This document shows, piece by piece, positions 37,009-48,942 of a DNA stretch of 64,000 nt; the stretch's first letter is position 1, and every line of letters begins with the position of its first letter. A model generated the notes under the pieces. The model ran no database searches, was not told the origin of the DNA, and was given only the letters and a program-made list of their open reading frames with translations. Made by a program: the position numbers and the translations under genes. Source of the stretch: Erigeron canadensis (lineage: Eukaryota > Streptophyta > Magnoliopsida > Asterales > Asteraceae); the NCBI RefSeq assembly GCF_010389155.1, contig NC_057762.1:8109513-8173512 (forward strand), in the 5' to 3' direction.

Positions 37009-37914
37009 AGGGGATTTGGTTCGCGGAATGTTTTTGAAGGAATTGGAATCTGTTAATGGAATTGGAATTTGAAGGAATTGAAATCTGAAAGTTTTAAAAT
37101 TTGTCTTGTATTTGGTTGACAGAATTCAATGGAATTCAGTTAAAAAAATATAATACAAACTATGTTAAATTCCAAATTTAACCTTTATCACATTTATATA
37201 ATATATTGATTTACAGATAATATACACTGTATATGAGACATAAGCCACATGCCACCCGTATTCTTCACAACCACCCCACCCCTTCATCCCCAATTCCCTA
37301 ATGTCGACGTCTTCAAGAAATTACTTGATTTCTTGTACCAAATGAAAAAGATGATAAATTGATACTACTAATAAACAATTCCAGTCAAAAGTTATGGTTT
37401 TATTTCACACATAACATAAATCTAATTTCATTCCTCCATTTTTTCCGACGAGATGTATGGCTATGGTTGTTAATCTCCGGCAGTGGTTGGTATCCATTTA
37501 CATTGTAACGACGATCTATGGCTGATAGTGATTAATGGATGGAATTTATAGTAGCATCCGCCAGCCGGTGGTGGTGAATGGTGTTCAGCAGCGGCGGTGG
37601 AAAATGGTGTCCAGCGATGGTGGGTGGTGAACGGAGATTTGTTGTTCAGTCAATCGATGAAGGTTAGTGATGATTTGAGGGAATCAATGGTTTGTAACTT
37701 TACATAAGGGTTTTTTAGGCAAAATGTTAAATTCCAATGAATTGAAAACTTTCCATTGAAAAAGTGAAGGAATTCCAAATTCTGTATTTTAAGGAATTCT
37801 AAGAAAAAATTTCAATTCCAATTCCATAGTTTTTTCCAACCAAACACAAGAAAGAAGGAAATTCAAATTCCAATTCCAAAGAATTCCTAGCAATTCAGTG
37901 AACCAAACACCACC
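37009..37914. mobile_element. Tourist/Harbinger-type MITE with GGAATT arms
   Basis: The 906-bp element has ends AGGGGATTTGGTT and AACCAAACACCACC (inverted) and TAA on each side (37006-37008, 37915-37917), the Harbinger target. The arms, about 130-200 bp, are built of GGAATTGGAATTTGAA-like sequence and its inverse. The centre is an unrelated segment with GGTGGTGAA runs. Confidence 0.8.
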
Positions 37915-37917
37915 TAA

Positions 37918-38674
37918 TAGTTTCAGATTTTAAATATATTGTTTTTTTACAAAACTTAACAAGAGGTTTTCTAAATCGTCTCGTCCTGAGCATCGAAAGC
38001 TCAGGACCTGCCCTGCCCCCTTTTTAAGATGTCATTATATGCATGTAGTCAAGTAACACAAAGTTTATTGGCATAATTAACAACATTTTCTTATTTTTAT
38101 CGAAAAAATTTTAATCCCATAAAATTTTATCTTTTAATTTTATCCCTATTGAAATTTTTATTTTTACTTTTTTTTTTACACTAACACTAATTTTTATGTT
38201 AACCTCTTAAAGTTTTATCTTTTAACTTTTGTTTTTATTCAAGTTTTTGTTTTTCAGTTTTTACCCTAAACTTTTCGGTTACACATTTACAATTTTACAT
38301 AAACGTTTAATTTTTTTTACTATTTTCGTCCATTTCTTTATATATAACGTTCTAATATATAATAATTTTCATTATCGTTATTTTTTATATTCATGTAATA
38401 TTTTAAACAAAAAACTATTCTACATCATCGTCGTCAAAGTGTCATTATTGCATTAATATAGTTATTGTTTATGTTTTTATACATTTTATTATTCGTTTAC
38501 GTTATTGCTACATGTTTACTTCCTTTTTTTTATATTCAGATTCGAATATCTAACATATATTTGGGTCTAAACTTTATTCATGTAAAAGGTATGTATATGC
38601 GGGTAGAATAACTAGCTAGTTTATTTCTAAACTTTATCCTACCTACTATTGATGCACATGACTTATATTCAAAA
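37918..38674. other. AT-rich intergenic DNA
   Basis: T-rich, with no gene. A short inverted repeat CCTGAGC..GCTCAGG lies near 37986-38009. Confidence 0.35.
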
Positions 38675-39260
38675 CTAGGTGAAACCCGTGCGTTGTACCG
38701 GTCTATATTATTTTCTACGCAATTCATCGCAAATAACATGCAATAAAAATAGTATTATAACAAACAGTGAATAGTTATATGTAATAAATAAGAAATAGAT
38801 ATTTATATGGATTGAACAATAAAAAGATTCAATAACAAAAAATTTCCACAAAATGAAAGTAGTTAATATTTATTAGACAACAAAAGTTGCAAAGTTGAAT
38901 GAAACCAAACAAAGATTAAACATAAATAGTCTTTATCGACCGCCTTTTATATGACTCCCTTCTACTTTGTAGATGGTAATATTGATTCTTATCATCACTT
39001 CAAGTTTCATTCAATTCTTCAGCTCGGTAGCAGATTTCCTCTTACCCTTTTTAACCTCCTTCCCCTTTCCTGCCAAAAGAATGAAATTTTCAGCCACGCT
39101 AGTAAAAGAACCGCGACATACTTAGAATATAGGTACATTGCATCAAGTGATAATTTGAACACAATTAACGTAGGGCTTCCCAGTCCCGAAGTTTTAGTAA
39201 AACAGTGAATGTATAGAAACACAATTACCTTTTTGTCCAACTTGGCTAGCTCCTACCGCT
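38675..39260 (-). mobile_element. Helitron 3' end with captured exon (5' end not defined)
   Basis: On the minus strand CCGGTACAACGCACGGG followed by TTTCACCTAG and TT is a Helitron-type terminus with an imperfect hairpin. The body runs rightward. It contains what looks like the last exon of a host gene at 39011-39069. The right limit given is only a guess. Confidence 0.45.
39011..39069 (-). pseudogene. Captured Lys-rich terminal exon of an unknown gene
   Basis: After an acceptor-like TTTTGGCAG (39070-39078 region, minus strand), one frame reads KGKEVKKGKRKSATELKN and then TGA at 39011-39013. Composition and the position of the acceptor look like the tail of a nuclear basic protein. There is no start or other exon nearby. 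The donor gene is not identified. Confidence 0.4.
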
Positions 39261-39750
39261 TATAAGAGGATTGGTTCAACTATAGAAACAATTAACCATA
39301 CCATATAGGTTTACCTTAAAACGTCTCAAAAAATTGCACATCATTGGCGATCAGAGTTCAAAGATATGCATATCAATGTACTGTATTTAATTTCTTGTTT
39401 GGTTGTGCATGTAAATTGATAATAGCAACTCCATTTTGAGTGACTGGATTTAGGTAATTTAGGATCAAACTTTAAGAAACATGAGACCATCTTAAGACAA
39501 CCCTTTTAATTTTTTAAATTGAAGTTTCCTTTATTCCTTAGCTTCAATCAACTCCTTATCTTAAATCTATTCTCGAAAGTTAAATGCTCACTTTTAAATT
39601 GCACATTTGAAGTCCCCCAGGTTCTAACAGTCATCACGGAGATAAGAAGCTTGGTAAACCATGTAAATGTTTGATGTGCGAAATCTAGCTTTAAATTTAT
39701 AACACGATTTACCGAAAAGTACTGATAACTACACACTCAGGCAGTGTACC
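39261..39750. other. Intergenic spacer
   Basis: No gene or element recognised between the Helitron region and the LTR that follows. Confidence 0.35.
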
Positions 39751-41159
39751 TGATCGTATGCAGTATAGTGAAAAATGGTAAGCCGAGATCATTCGCAAGG
39801 ACTTAAACAAGCATTTGTAAAAACATTTAATGATTCAAGTAAAATGGGGGGTTTTGTGGCCGAGTTGCCACGATGCAAATAGTTAGTTGAAGATTAGTAA
39901 TCCCAAAGGATTAATCGAAAAAGAGATTGTAGTTTAAAACAAGAATTTAAAGGTCACCCATCTTGATTTCGCTCAACAGAATGTTAAGATTGCACTTTTG
40001 ATGAAGTTCAAATTCAATTTAGTGATTTAATGACCGAGACTCAAATCTATTGCCAACCCCGTACCCGTCAAGTTAACAACTTATTTTATTCTCTTGTAAT
40101 AACTAGTTTCATTATTAAGACCGGTACCCCGAGACGCCTTTTTATAACTTCCCTAGTTAAACAATGGTTTTGTTCATTTTAGATAACAATTTTGCCGATC
40201 GATTGTACCCAACCGTCAACCCGTTAATTCTTATCAAATATTGATTACCCTCTACCGTACCCGTCATAGAACCAATTGCTTCTAACTAAGCAATCAAAAT
40301 AACTTATACCCAAATCCTAGTCGTCATTAAGCAATGAGCACAAATCATCCGCAATCAATAATTGAATAACAAAGAATTAATAGATTAAGTTCACGACAAA
40401 ACGTTAAATCAAATCACTTGAATTAATAAATATTGTGCAATCCCTACATAATGTCTCACTCCATCAAGATGGATGAAAAGACAATTAGCCACTCATATTA
40501 GATATGAAATAACAAATCAAAACGAAAGAATTTATTGTTACCGAATACAAAGGATTGAAAAACGAATAACGAAATGATTCCGAACGAGTCATTGATCCTC
40601 CACAATGATGAAAAATAAGATAAACCCTAGGAAAAGCTCTTAAAATCGTCTGAAAAGTGAAAGATAGGTTTTTGGAATGTTTATTGCAGCTATTTATATG
40701 CTGACTAAATTCAGCAGATTCGGCATGACACTGCGTCGCAGTCCCAAACTACGTCGCAGTGTCTTCTTTGACTTTTCTTGACTTTGACTTTCTTTGACTG
40801 GCCTCCTGTCGTATATGCACAAACTGCGTCGCAGTTTGCCTATGCTGCGAAGCAGTTTTAACCTCGACTTGGAATACTGCGGCGCATTACCATACTGCGT
40901 CGCAGTGTCCTGTTGACTTGCGGTGACCATTTTGACCAGCTTTGACTTTCTTCGATTCTTTACCTACGAGCCACGTGAAACATCTGTAAACACCCATTTT
41001 GCTCCAGAAACTTAGTTTTCTGCAAAATATCGCTTAGGTACCTGTTTTCCACCTGAAACACTAACAAATACCATAAACGCACCAAATGTATACGAAAATG
41101 ACTCGTAATCCTCGCTAATCGACACTTTAAGCTATGGGAAATGGGCATAAAATACGACA
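39751..41159 (-). mobile_element. Gypsy-like LTR (possibly Tat type), minus orientation
   Basis: On the minus strand it starts TGTCGTATTTTATGCCC and ends CATACGATCA, an imperfect inverted terminus, 1409 bp. A TATA box CATATAAATAG lies at 40690-40700. A cluster of CpG-rich palindromes lies upstream of it. An AACCCTAGG-containing leader follows. Flanking 5-mers (GTACC and TATCA) do not match, and no clear primer binding site or polypurine tract adjoins, so it may be one LTR of a broken element. Confidence 0.5.
40730..40906. repeat. Six near-palindromic ACTGCGTCGCAGT motifs
   Basis: Copies at 40730-40742, 40748-40760, 40823-40835, 40844-40856, 40876-40888 and 40894-40906; three are identical. 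The 13-mer is an imperfect palindrome with a central CGTCG. All lie within 210 bases upstream of the LTR TATA box, in the region expected to be the U3 promoter. Confidence 0.9.
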
Positions 41160-44100
41160 TATCAATGTTGCATATACATATGCAGATATGCTTTTTTTAC
41201 AACTATTGTGGGGCAGTAGGCTATTATTGATCGTATCCGCACATAATACTGATTCTTAAGTATTATTAGAGGTGGAGAATGGGCTGATCATTTTGTACAG
41301 GTGAGGCTTAACCCTGAACACTTGTTTATAAAATGTAGCTTTTTCTGTTAATTATTCTACAAAAAATTAATGTGTCAAATAAAATTGTAATAATTTAGTT
41401 AATAACCACCAAGGAGGTTTTATGCATCAAATTTATACTCTAGGCAACTGGTAATCCGTTCAATTTGTGAAGCCAATTATTTGATCTTAAATGTTTGACC
41501 CGTAGAGGTAAAACATACTTAAACATAAGAAGCATAGAAATTACCAACTCTACTAAATAGTTACATATGTCATAATGAGTGGTAGGTAGTGGCGTTCTAG
41601 AGAACGTTGAAGCAATATTTGGTTTACATGTATAAGCAGAGTTACCTTTAAGTCAAGCATCATCCGGATCGGGTACTCTTTTGGCTGGGAGTGGCTGCTT
41701 TGAAGTTGTCATAACTGGTATTGGAGGTTATGCAGCAATTTCCCAGCATTCTATAAACATGAATCCCTGAAGGTAACACAAGATTGGTTTACCTTAGACA
41801 ATCAAAAATAAATTCAATTTTTTGTGGATTTTTTATCTTCCTTTACATTCAAGTATAAGCCAATAACATAGAAGTTCCTGGACCCATTTGATCTAGTAGA
41901 GGTTGCAACCTTTACTTAGTTATATCTATTCTAAGAAAACAATTAAAAATGACTTATCATAACATACTGGATGACATTTCAACTCATAATTAGATTACGG
42001 TATGAAGGCGTAAGTAGACCTTGCTAAATCAATTTGCAACTTAAAACATTATCAAAACTCAAAAGATAAAGCTTTTGCTATCAAACTTGAGGTATAAATC
42101 ATATATAAATATTTTAAACTCAATAACAAAAAGGAGCTTGCAGCTCCACCAACCCACCCTGACCCATTTTAAATGGTCTTAAAAAACTCTGACCATCCAA
42201 CCATCCTATTTTGCTGGTTTTGGGTAACGCCTCACCTGGTCATTTGCAAGTAAGAACATCTAATGTCAAGATTAACTAAGAAGTTAAACAAATGTCCTTG
42301 TGAGCTGGAATCTCCAACCATCATTTTCTCATAAAAAACTTACATAACCTAATCATCATTCAAAAGAAATAAAGAAACCATGACAGGAGTTAGAGAAAGA
42401 AGAAGATAATGATAATAAAAAAGATACACAATTATGAGATTATTAATAGAAAATGAAACTAAACGAATTTAGGATAACTAACAGGATTTTGCAAACAAAA
42501 GATGATTGTAAGGCAGTAAGTAGCATGTTTATGTATCATAAGTGAATAAAAAAAAAGTAGTTACTAAGTCTAGATGTTAACGTAGATCTAAAACAACACG
42601 AAAATCCAAATACCAATTAATACCCTTTTAAAGCCTTTCCACTACAGTCTCCAGCCTTATTTGTCGAGGATCATGATAAAAAAAACGTAGAAGCTGGAAG
42701 ATTAGGAAACTGATTAGTAATAGCAGTCTAGTTAATGAGCCTTTAATATAGAAGATCAGAGATTTGACTATTTAGATAACATAAGTTAATTGCACCAACA
42801 GAATTGCGAAGGAGATAAAAACAACCGGTATAGGGTGGAGATGTCTTGGTTCCCAATTTCCCATATATATCTAATTAAGAAATTCAAGACAGTTGAGAGA
42901 ACTTAAAAAAGACTTTTGACAAGGGACTTGTATGCCATCCAATTTAATGTCAACAGCCCAGAGTAGCGAAACAGGGGACTTACTAAAAAACAATAAAAAC
43001 ACAATTGAATTTTTATTATAACACAATTAAACTTATCGATAACAATGTAACCATACATGATCGCCCATATTAATTTATCGTTTTTTACAAAGCCTAGACT
43101 TTAAATATGTCTCGTTAAGGACTTAAATATTCTGCCTTTGTGGCGTCGATTAGAATCCAGACGATAAATGAGGAGATAGATAGATTGAATATCAATACAT
43201 GACAAACCATGTATAAATATTTCAATATAAATAAATCAGGTTGCAATTCAAGATACAAAGAAAAGTATGAAAAAAACAAACCCATTTGTTTAACACCAAG
43301 CTGCTAAAACACTACCTTCATCACTTCAATTCTCTTGGTTTCAAGGGCCTATTCAATTGATTGTGGTTCTCACTTCTCATAGCTAAGAAAAAGGAAAAGG
43401 GAAATTAAGTTCAAACATGGCTCAAAACAATACTGAAATAATAGAAAAAAAATAATCTCTCATCATCTTATACCAAGTGAGATACAAATTTAATTCATCT
43501 TCATCAGTCTTGTTATTGAAATTAACAACATATACATTCAAACCAAAATATAATTCTGAAAAAAATGAACTTTAAAATGAATAAAAACATCAATCAATAT
43601 AAGATTCATGAAAAATAAAATGTTATTAGGCACCCATGAATGCACTTGATGTTATTAAAAATTATTACTTTGACAACCTTTAGAATCATACATCATTTAA
43701 AAATAAGTTTCATGAAATCATTAAAATGTAAAATAACAAAAATGCAACAATATACCTGATGTAGATAGGTTCTGTTTTCTATATAAAAATCAATGAACTT
43801 CTTTATTAAAAATAAAAACATTAAATTACAAATCCATAATTTAAAACAAAAAAAAAACATTGAATTAAGAATCTTTAATGAAAAAAAAAAAGAAGAAGAA
43901 TTAAAAACATACCGTGATGTTTGATAGCAGTATGGAGTTTGTAGGATTAGGGTTGTATGTGAATGATAGTCATTTAAATCAAACCCCCAAATCCTAAGTT
44001 TCAGGGATTTGATGATATTGTTATCAATTCAAACTCGCTTATATCCGTATATATTGCAAAATTGAAATTTGATTGTGTGAAAATATAATTGAAAATAATC

Positions 44101-44183
44101 TGAGATGATTCCCTTAAACAAAAAAGCCATCTGAAAACGATTGTTTATTAATAGTGTGTTTGAGAATTTTAGACAAAATCTCC
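41160..44183. other. Long AT-rich stretch without a coding gene
   Basis: No open frame resembles a protein. On the minus strand, some segments end in good splice donors (GTATGT near 43912, GTATAT near 43752, GTAACT near 41645) and look exon-like, but they contain stops in all frames. A spliced non-coding RNA or a dead gene is possible but not shown. Confidence 0.3.
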
Positions 44184-44255
44184 TTGGTTCAAGTGGCAAA
44201 CATGCTGAACGACCATAGGAAAGGTCGCAGGTTTGAACCCAAAAACCATTTTTTT
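44184..44255 (+). mobile_element. tRNA-derived SINE head
   Basis: TGGTTCAAGTGGCAAACATG (A-box region) is followed by GGTCGCAGGTTTGAACCC (B box, 44230-44240). Spacing fits a Pol III promoter. The run of T after it may be a terminator or the tail. It is not a foldable tRNA gene. Confidence 0.5.
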
Positions 44256-44436
44256 TAAATATAAGAGGTACATTTATGGCTCTGATGCTTATGTGGACCC
44301 TACACATCACGTAAATGCTGATGTGGTTGCCGACGTGGCATTCGAATCGCTCTGGTAACGCCACATCAGAATTCGCTGACATGGCGAGCTAGGAGAGCGT
44401 CAAGTAAGCGCTTTTCGATAGGATTTTATATATATA

Positions 44437-44470
44437 CTAGGATTTTTTTACCCGCACGATGTGCAGATGC
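44437..44470 (-). mobile_element. Helitron-type 3' terminus
   Basis: On the minus strand CTGCAC-ATC-GTGCGG forms a 6-bp hairpin with one G-T pair, followed by GTAAAAAAATCCTAG and T. The body would extend rightward towards 44900. Its 5' end is not defined. Confidence 0.55.
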
Positions 44471-45832
44471 TTTAAAAAGGTGCTCAATAAAGTGAGATTT
44501 GAGTTAAACTTGCTTAAAAAAACATTTAATGAAACGCTTAATATGTGAACAAATGAGTTAATGGAATGGATCAATAATGATCATAAAAAAAAATATGGAC
44601 GAACAATCTATTTAGTTTCACTTAATTAAATTAGCAATAACGTATTCATTATCCAATCATTAAACTAATTGTTATATACACTTGTTTTGAACTAACTCTT
44701 CGTCTATCATCATAATATTTTTCTCATCATCACAATGAAAAATTGTTTTGTTAAAAAACAAAAGAAAAAAGAGATTATATTAACCATTATCATAAAATTC
44801 AAAAAAGATAAAAAAAATTAAACCAAAAATTGTACATAATTTCCATAGTGATATGAACGAAAGAATTAACATAACTCTTTCAAAAAGTTATGATATTATA
44901 CAAAGCTCTTAACTCATATAAGATGAATATAATTTAGTTGTGACAACTGTCGTCTGAGCGTTTTTACTGAATTACCCTTCCGATCATTTCTAGTTCGTTT
45001 TGTTTATGCACGTCTTTGGACTTTAAGACTTTATCATGAAATAAATGGATTTGTGTTTATTTCGGACTTTATGAGCATTTAGACTTTAGAAAAATTGTAC
45101 GTGGACTCGAGAACAGGAGGAATACTAGTTGTCTTGTGGAAATGCCAAATTTAGTAAAATACTAAAAATTAAATCAATTAAAGATTTAATAAGTAAAAAT
45201 AGACATGTTTATATCCGTTATAAAGCTATTAAAAAGTTACGCTTAAATATGACGACAAAATAAATTTACGGGTCATGAGTCTTCTTGAATTGTAGAGTCA
45301 AACGAGATTTTAACAGGTCAAATGTTGGTCAAATTCGGTCAAAGGGTAGAAGGGGTGAACAAAACCCTAACTTTCTTAACCTAATCCCTCATTTCTCATT
45401 TCACCTCTCCCTCTCTTTCTTCTCTTCTCCAGCCGCCCCCCCCCCCCCCCTCCCCTCTTCCTCTCAAAAACCGATCGGCAACCACAAGACCACCACCGAA
45501 CCACCATCAATCATCTTCTTCTTCTTTATTTTCTTTGTTTTTGGGTAAGTTTTGTTTAGATATTTGAATCTAAACGGTTATTCTTCTTAATAACCACGGA
45601 TTTTCTTTTATTTATACATATAGATTCGGTTATATATATATATATATATCTATATAGATCCGAAAAATTTATCTTTGGGTATATATGTAAATCGGTTTTT
45701 CTCCTTCTTTCTTTTCTCAAAACCGAAAAGTATAGATTTATATATATAGATATATATGTTTTCGGGTTGGGTGTAATACGTATGGTTTGGTCCGAAAAAT
45801 CTGATATATATATATACACATATATAAATCAG

Positions 45833-47002
45833 GGGTAGCTTTCCGGTGAGAACGGGTTAAAAATAAGAACAGTAAGAACAGTTTCTGACCATTGGATGAA
45901 CAAAATTAAAGGCTAAGATGATTAATGGTATTTTTGAAATAATCCTTTCAATTAATGGCATATTAGTCAATTTAAATAGATATTAAAGGACAAAGAGGTA
46001 TTTTAATAAATCAATGGAAAAAGAAAAATTCATCAAAAATGCCACACGTTTTTTGCAGTTACGAAAGACTTAAAAAGGTGGTTGCTAATTAGTTTTTTCT
46101 TAATTTAACAATTGAATAATCATGTTTCTTAAAACTAGTAAACTTTCCATACATTCAAGTACATACGTTATTATAAACATTTTTTTATTTTTGAAGCATG
46201 CTTGATGAAACAATGAAAAAACTTGAGAACATGCATCCATGTAAAAAATAAATGCATCCAATAAATGCTTGACAACGTACCCCATAAACAACTCAATGTG
46301 AAACTCAAATATTGAAATTTAACATTAAATTTCATGGTGTCTTCATGTAGTTTGGTTGGTTTATTGTATATTATATGTAATTTAGAAAGATGAGTTATGC
46401 ATCCGCTTTTCAAATTAAAAAAAAAATGCATCTTCCATATAGATAATGAAATGTGACAATAAAAATGCATCCTCGTTTATATAGTTTAATGAAGTAAAAA
46501 TGCATCCGGTTTGTGGAGGAGTTCTGCATCCATTCTTTTAAGATGATTTATGCATTCAATTTGAGTTATACATCCACGCTTAAGATTTATCCATCCTTTT
46601 TATATAATATTTGTGCATCCATTTATATAAGAGTTATGCATCATCTATCTATAAGAATTTTGTATCCTGTACATATGTACATTAATATGATTGACTTGTG
46701 CAGCAAATGAACAATCCATCCAAAAGTATAGAGTACCAATTTCATTACTAACTTCAGTTTATAATTTTGCACGTTCAATTCAAATTAAAATAACCAAAGA
46801 AGTGATATGGAAGTCGTATAATTTTAATTTAAATTTGAAAAGGTAGTTAATCATATAAAATCTAAAACTGCTAGGAAAAAATATAAATTAATTATATTTT
46901 GTAATTGTCTTAATTACCCTTTTTAAAGTTTGATGATTTGGAAGTCTCTTATTGGTTCTTACATGTTCTTATTTTTTTGTTATTCTTATTGGATGGCCAC
47001 TC
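45833..47002. mobile_element. MITE with TGCATCC array, inserted in LTR-B
   Basis: A 10-bp direct repeat TATAAATCAG flanks it (45823-45832 and 47003-47012). The ends GGGTAGCTTTCC...AAAAATAAGAACAGTAAGAAC and (inverted) GAGTGGCCATCC...AAAAATAAGAACATGTAAGAACC form an imperfect inverted repeat of about 48 bases. The duplication length and long arms suggest a Mutator-like origin. The middle (46195-46670) has about 13 TGCATCC-like heptamers. Confidence 0.75.
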
Positions 47003-48234
47003 TATAAATCAGATTTGAATATTTGATATATATATATTTAGATCCGAAATCTTTACAATTATATGTATATAAACCCGTTTTATTGAGATTTGCGCATATA
47101 TATATATATATATTTTTCGGATTGTGTTTGAGTGTTATATCTTTAAATCCGATGTCTTTGACAAAATACATACGATTTGCGGTTATATATATGTATAATC
47201 CGAAATCCCTTCAAATATATATATGTTTTCGGTTGTTTAGTGACTTTTGCTTATACACATACCCGAAATCCCATTAAATCCGAAAAGTTATATCCGAAAA
47301 CTTTAAGATCCGGATATTGTAGATCCGAAAATCATGTTCTTGTTTAGATTTGGGTTGTTTCCTGGTATTGGCGGTTCATACATAATTACACAAATCGAAA
47401 TCTTGTTTAATCCGAGTTTATATGTGTTGTTTTGGATGATTTCGGTTAGAACTTGAATAAATACGAAGGTTAATTGCGTTTTTGGTCTTGGAAATCGATT
47501 ATGGTTCATAGATCCACCAGAAATCTTGATTTTCGTTCGGTCAAAGTCAGTCAAATGGCCGGTCAACGCCGGTCAAACTTGGCCAAAGGGCAGATTACCA
47601 TTTTTTGTTTAAATTGATCATTTTGCTAAAGTAAAAATTTGGGTTTGTATAAAATTTTGGTAAATTAGTCAAAGGTTAAAGTTTTTAAATAAAGATAAAG
47701 TATATATTTTAATTAAAGTGATTCTTATTTAAAGTTTAATCCCGATTTTTTTTAAATAATAAAATTAATATGGAAATATATATATATATATATAACGATT
47801 AAATTAATTAGTTATATATATATAAGTATTAAATTGATATGGACATTTGTATATATACATACATGGATTGATTTAACATGGACTTATAACTATATAAGGC
47901 AATACAAACCATACAACTTTTCGAACTTGATAAATTATATTATGACGTTCCAAATGAATACTTGACGAGAGATAAACATAAGACGTGACATTATTATTGG
48001 ACAATTTATAAGGACAAAAGGACTATTATATATAGTATGACATTTGACAAACTCAATGGCATTTCCTAAGACACTAATATAAGACATGTACGAGTACAAT
48101 TAAATCCAAGTTCTTACTGGGTGACTTGTGGACAATGTAGGACTTTTGGACAGATAGTGAGCTTGTTTCAGTGTCTCTGACAGTTCGTGTTCCTGTTCGT
48201 TGATATAGGATATTTATACCTGTGCTGCTTTCAG

Positions 48235-48660
48235 GTGAGTTTCGTAGCCCCTCTTTTTACAAGTTTTGGGGTGGAAAGTATACTTATTTTCAAACAGTTT
48301 TGTTGATTTCTGTTTTATGTTCAATATTGAGTCTGTGCGTATAGAGTTAATTGTGCCATTTGACGTGCTTTGATCTTGTTTATATGTGTGTGATTATGTG
48401 TTGTTTGTTGTGCTTTGGACGTACTTATTGTATGAGTTGAGACTTGAGACTTTGGACTAAGGTAGGTACCGTAAGGCCGGACTTTGAGCCATTGAGGCAT
48501 TTGGACTTATTATGGCGTAACTCTGATCGTTATATGTTGAACTATTACTTGTTTAGACTTAAAAGAATCGACAAAAGACTTATTTCTTTGACTATACTTT
48601 TGACATAAAACCTACGAACTCACCAACCTTTGTGTTGACACGTTTTAGTATACTTTTCAG
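48235..48660 (+). other. Intron-like module in LTR-B
   Basis: Donor CAG/GTGAGT at 48235, acceptor TACTTTTCAG ending 48660, and a branch-point-like TTGAC about 24 bases before the acceptor. Equivalent modules are 934-1539 in LTR-A and 52053-52519 in LTR-C. No cDNA is available here to show splicing. Confidence 0.5.
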
Positions 48661-48942
48661 GTACTCAGGCTAATCAAGGATAAGGACTGCTATGCTAGGC
48701 TGAACTTCGGAGATTAGTACTCCTTATTAATTGTCAGACTTTAAGGCTGCATGCCTTGGATTATTTCTTTATGGACTTGGATGTAATAAGCTAATTTGGC
48801 ACTGTTATGATTTTGAACTCATGTTTTTATAGAATATATTTATTATATTCTATTTCATCTAGTAGTATCTATGTAATTCCATGTCGTGCTGTACTTTTCA
48901 TGACACCTCATGTTTTCGTCAACGGTGGGGTGTTACATTAGT

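Larger units (their letters stand above)
44939..48937 (+). mobile_element. Gypsy (Tekay/Del-like) solo LTR with nested MITE (LTR-B)
   Basis: It starts TGTGACAACTGTCG and ends GGGGTGTTACA. A perfect 5-bp duplication TTAGT flanks it (44934-44938, 48938-48942), and there is no internal region, so it is a solo LTR. Without the MITE at 45833-47002 it is about 2.8 kb. TTATAAAG at 45218-45225 may be its TATA box. A GTAAGT donor follows a UTR-like, pyrimidine-rich stretch at 45545. The 3' part shares the intron-like module with LTR-A and LTR-C. Confidence 0.9.

Noticed and set aside
44184..44255. Functional tRNA gene
   Set aside because: A and B boxes are present but no acceptor stem or anticodon arm can be paired; a SINE head is the better explanation.
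45285..45548. 87-residue frame ending in Pro/Phe-rich sequence in LTR-B
   Set aside because: Fits better as the LTR leader: it contains a C homopolymer and a GTAAGT donor at its end, and is not conserved in LTR-C.
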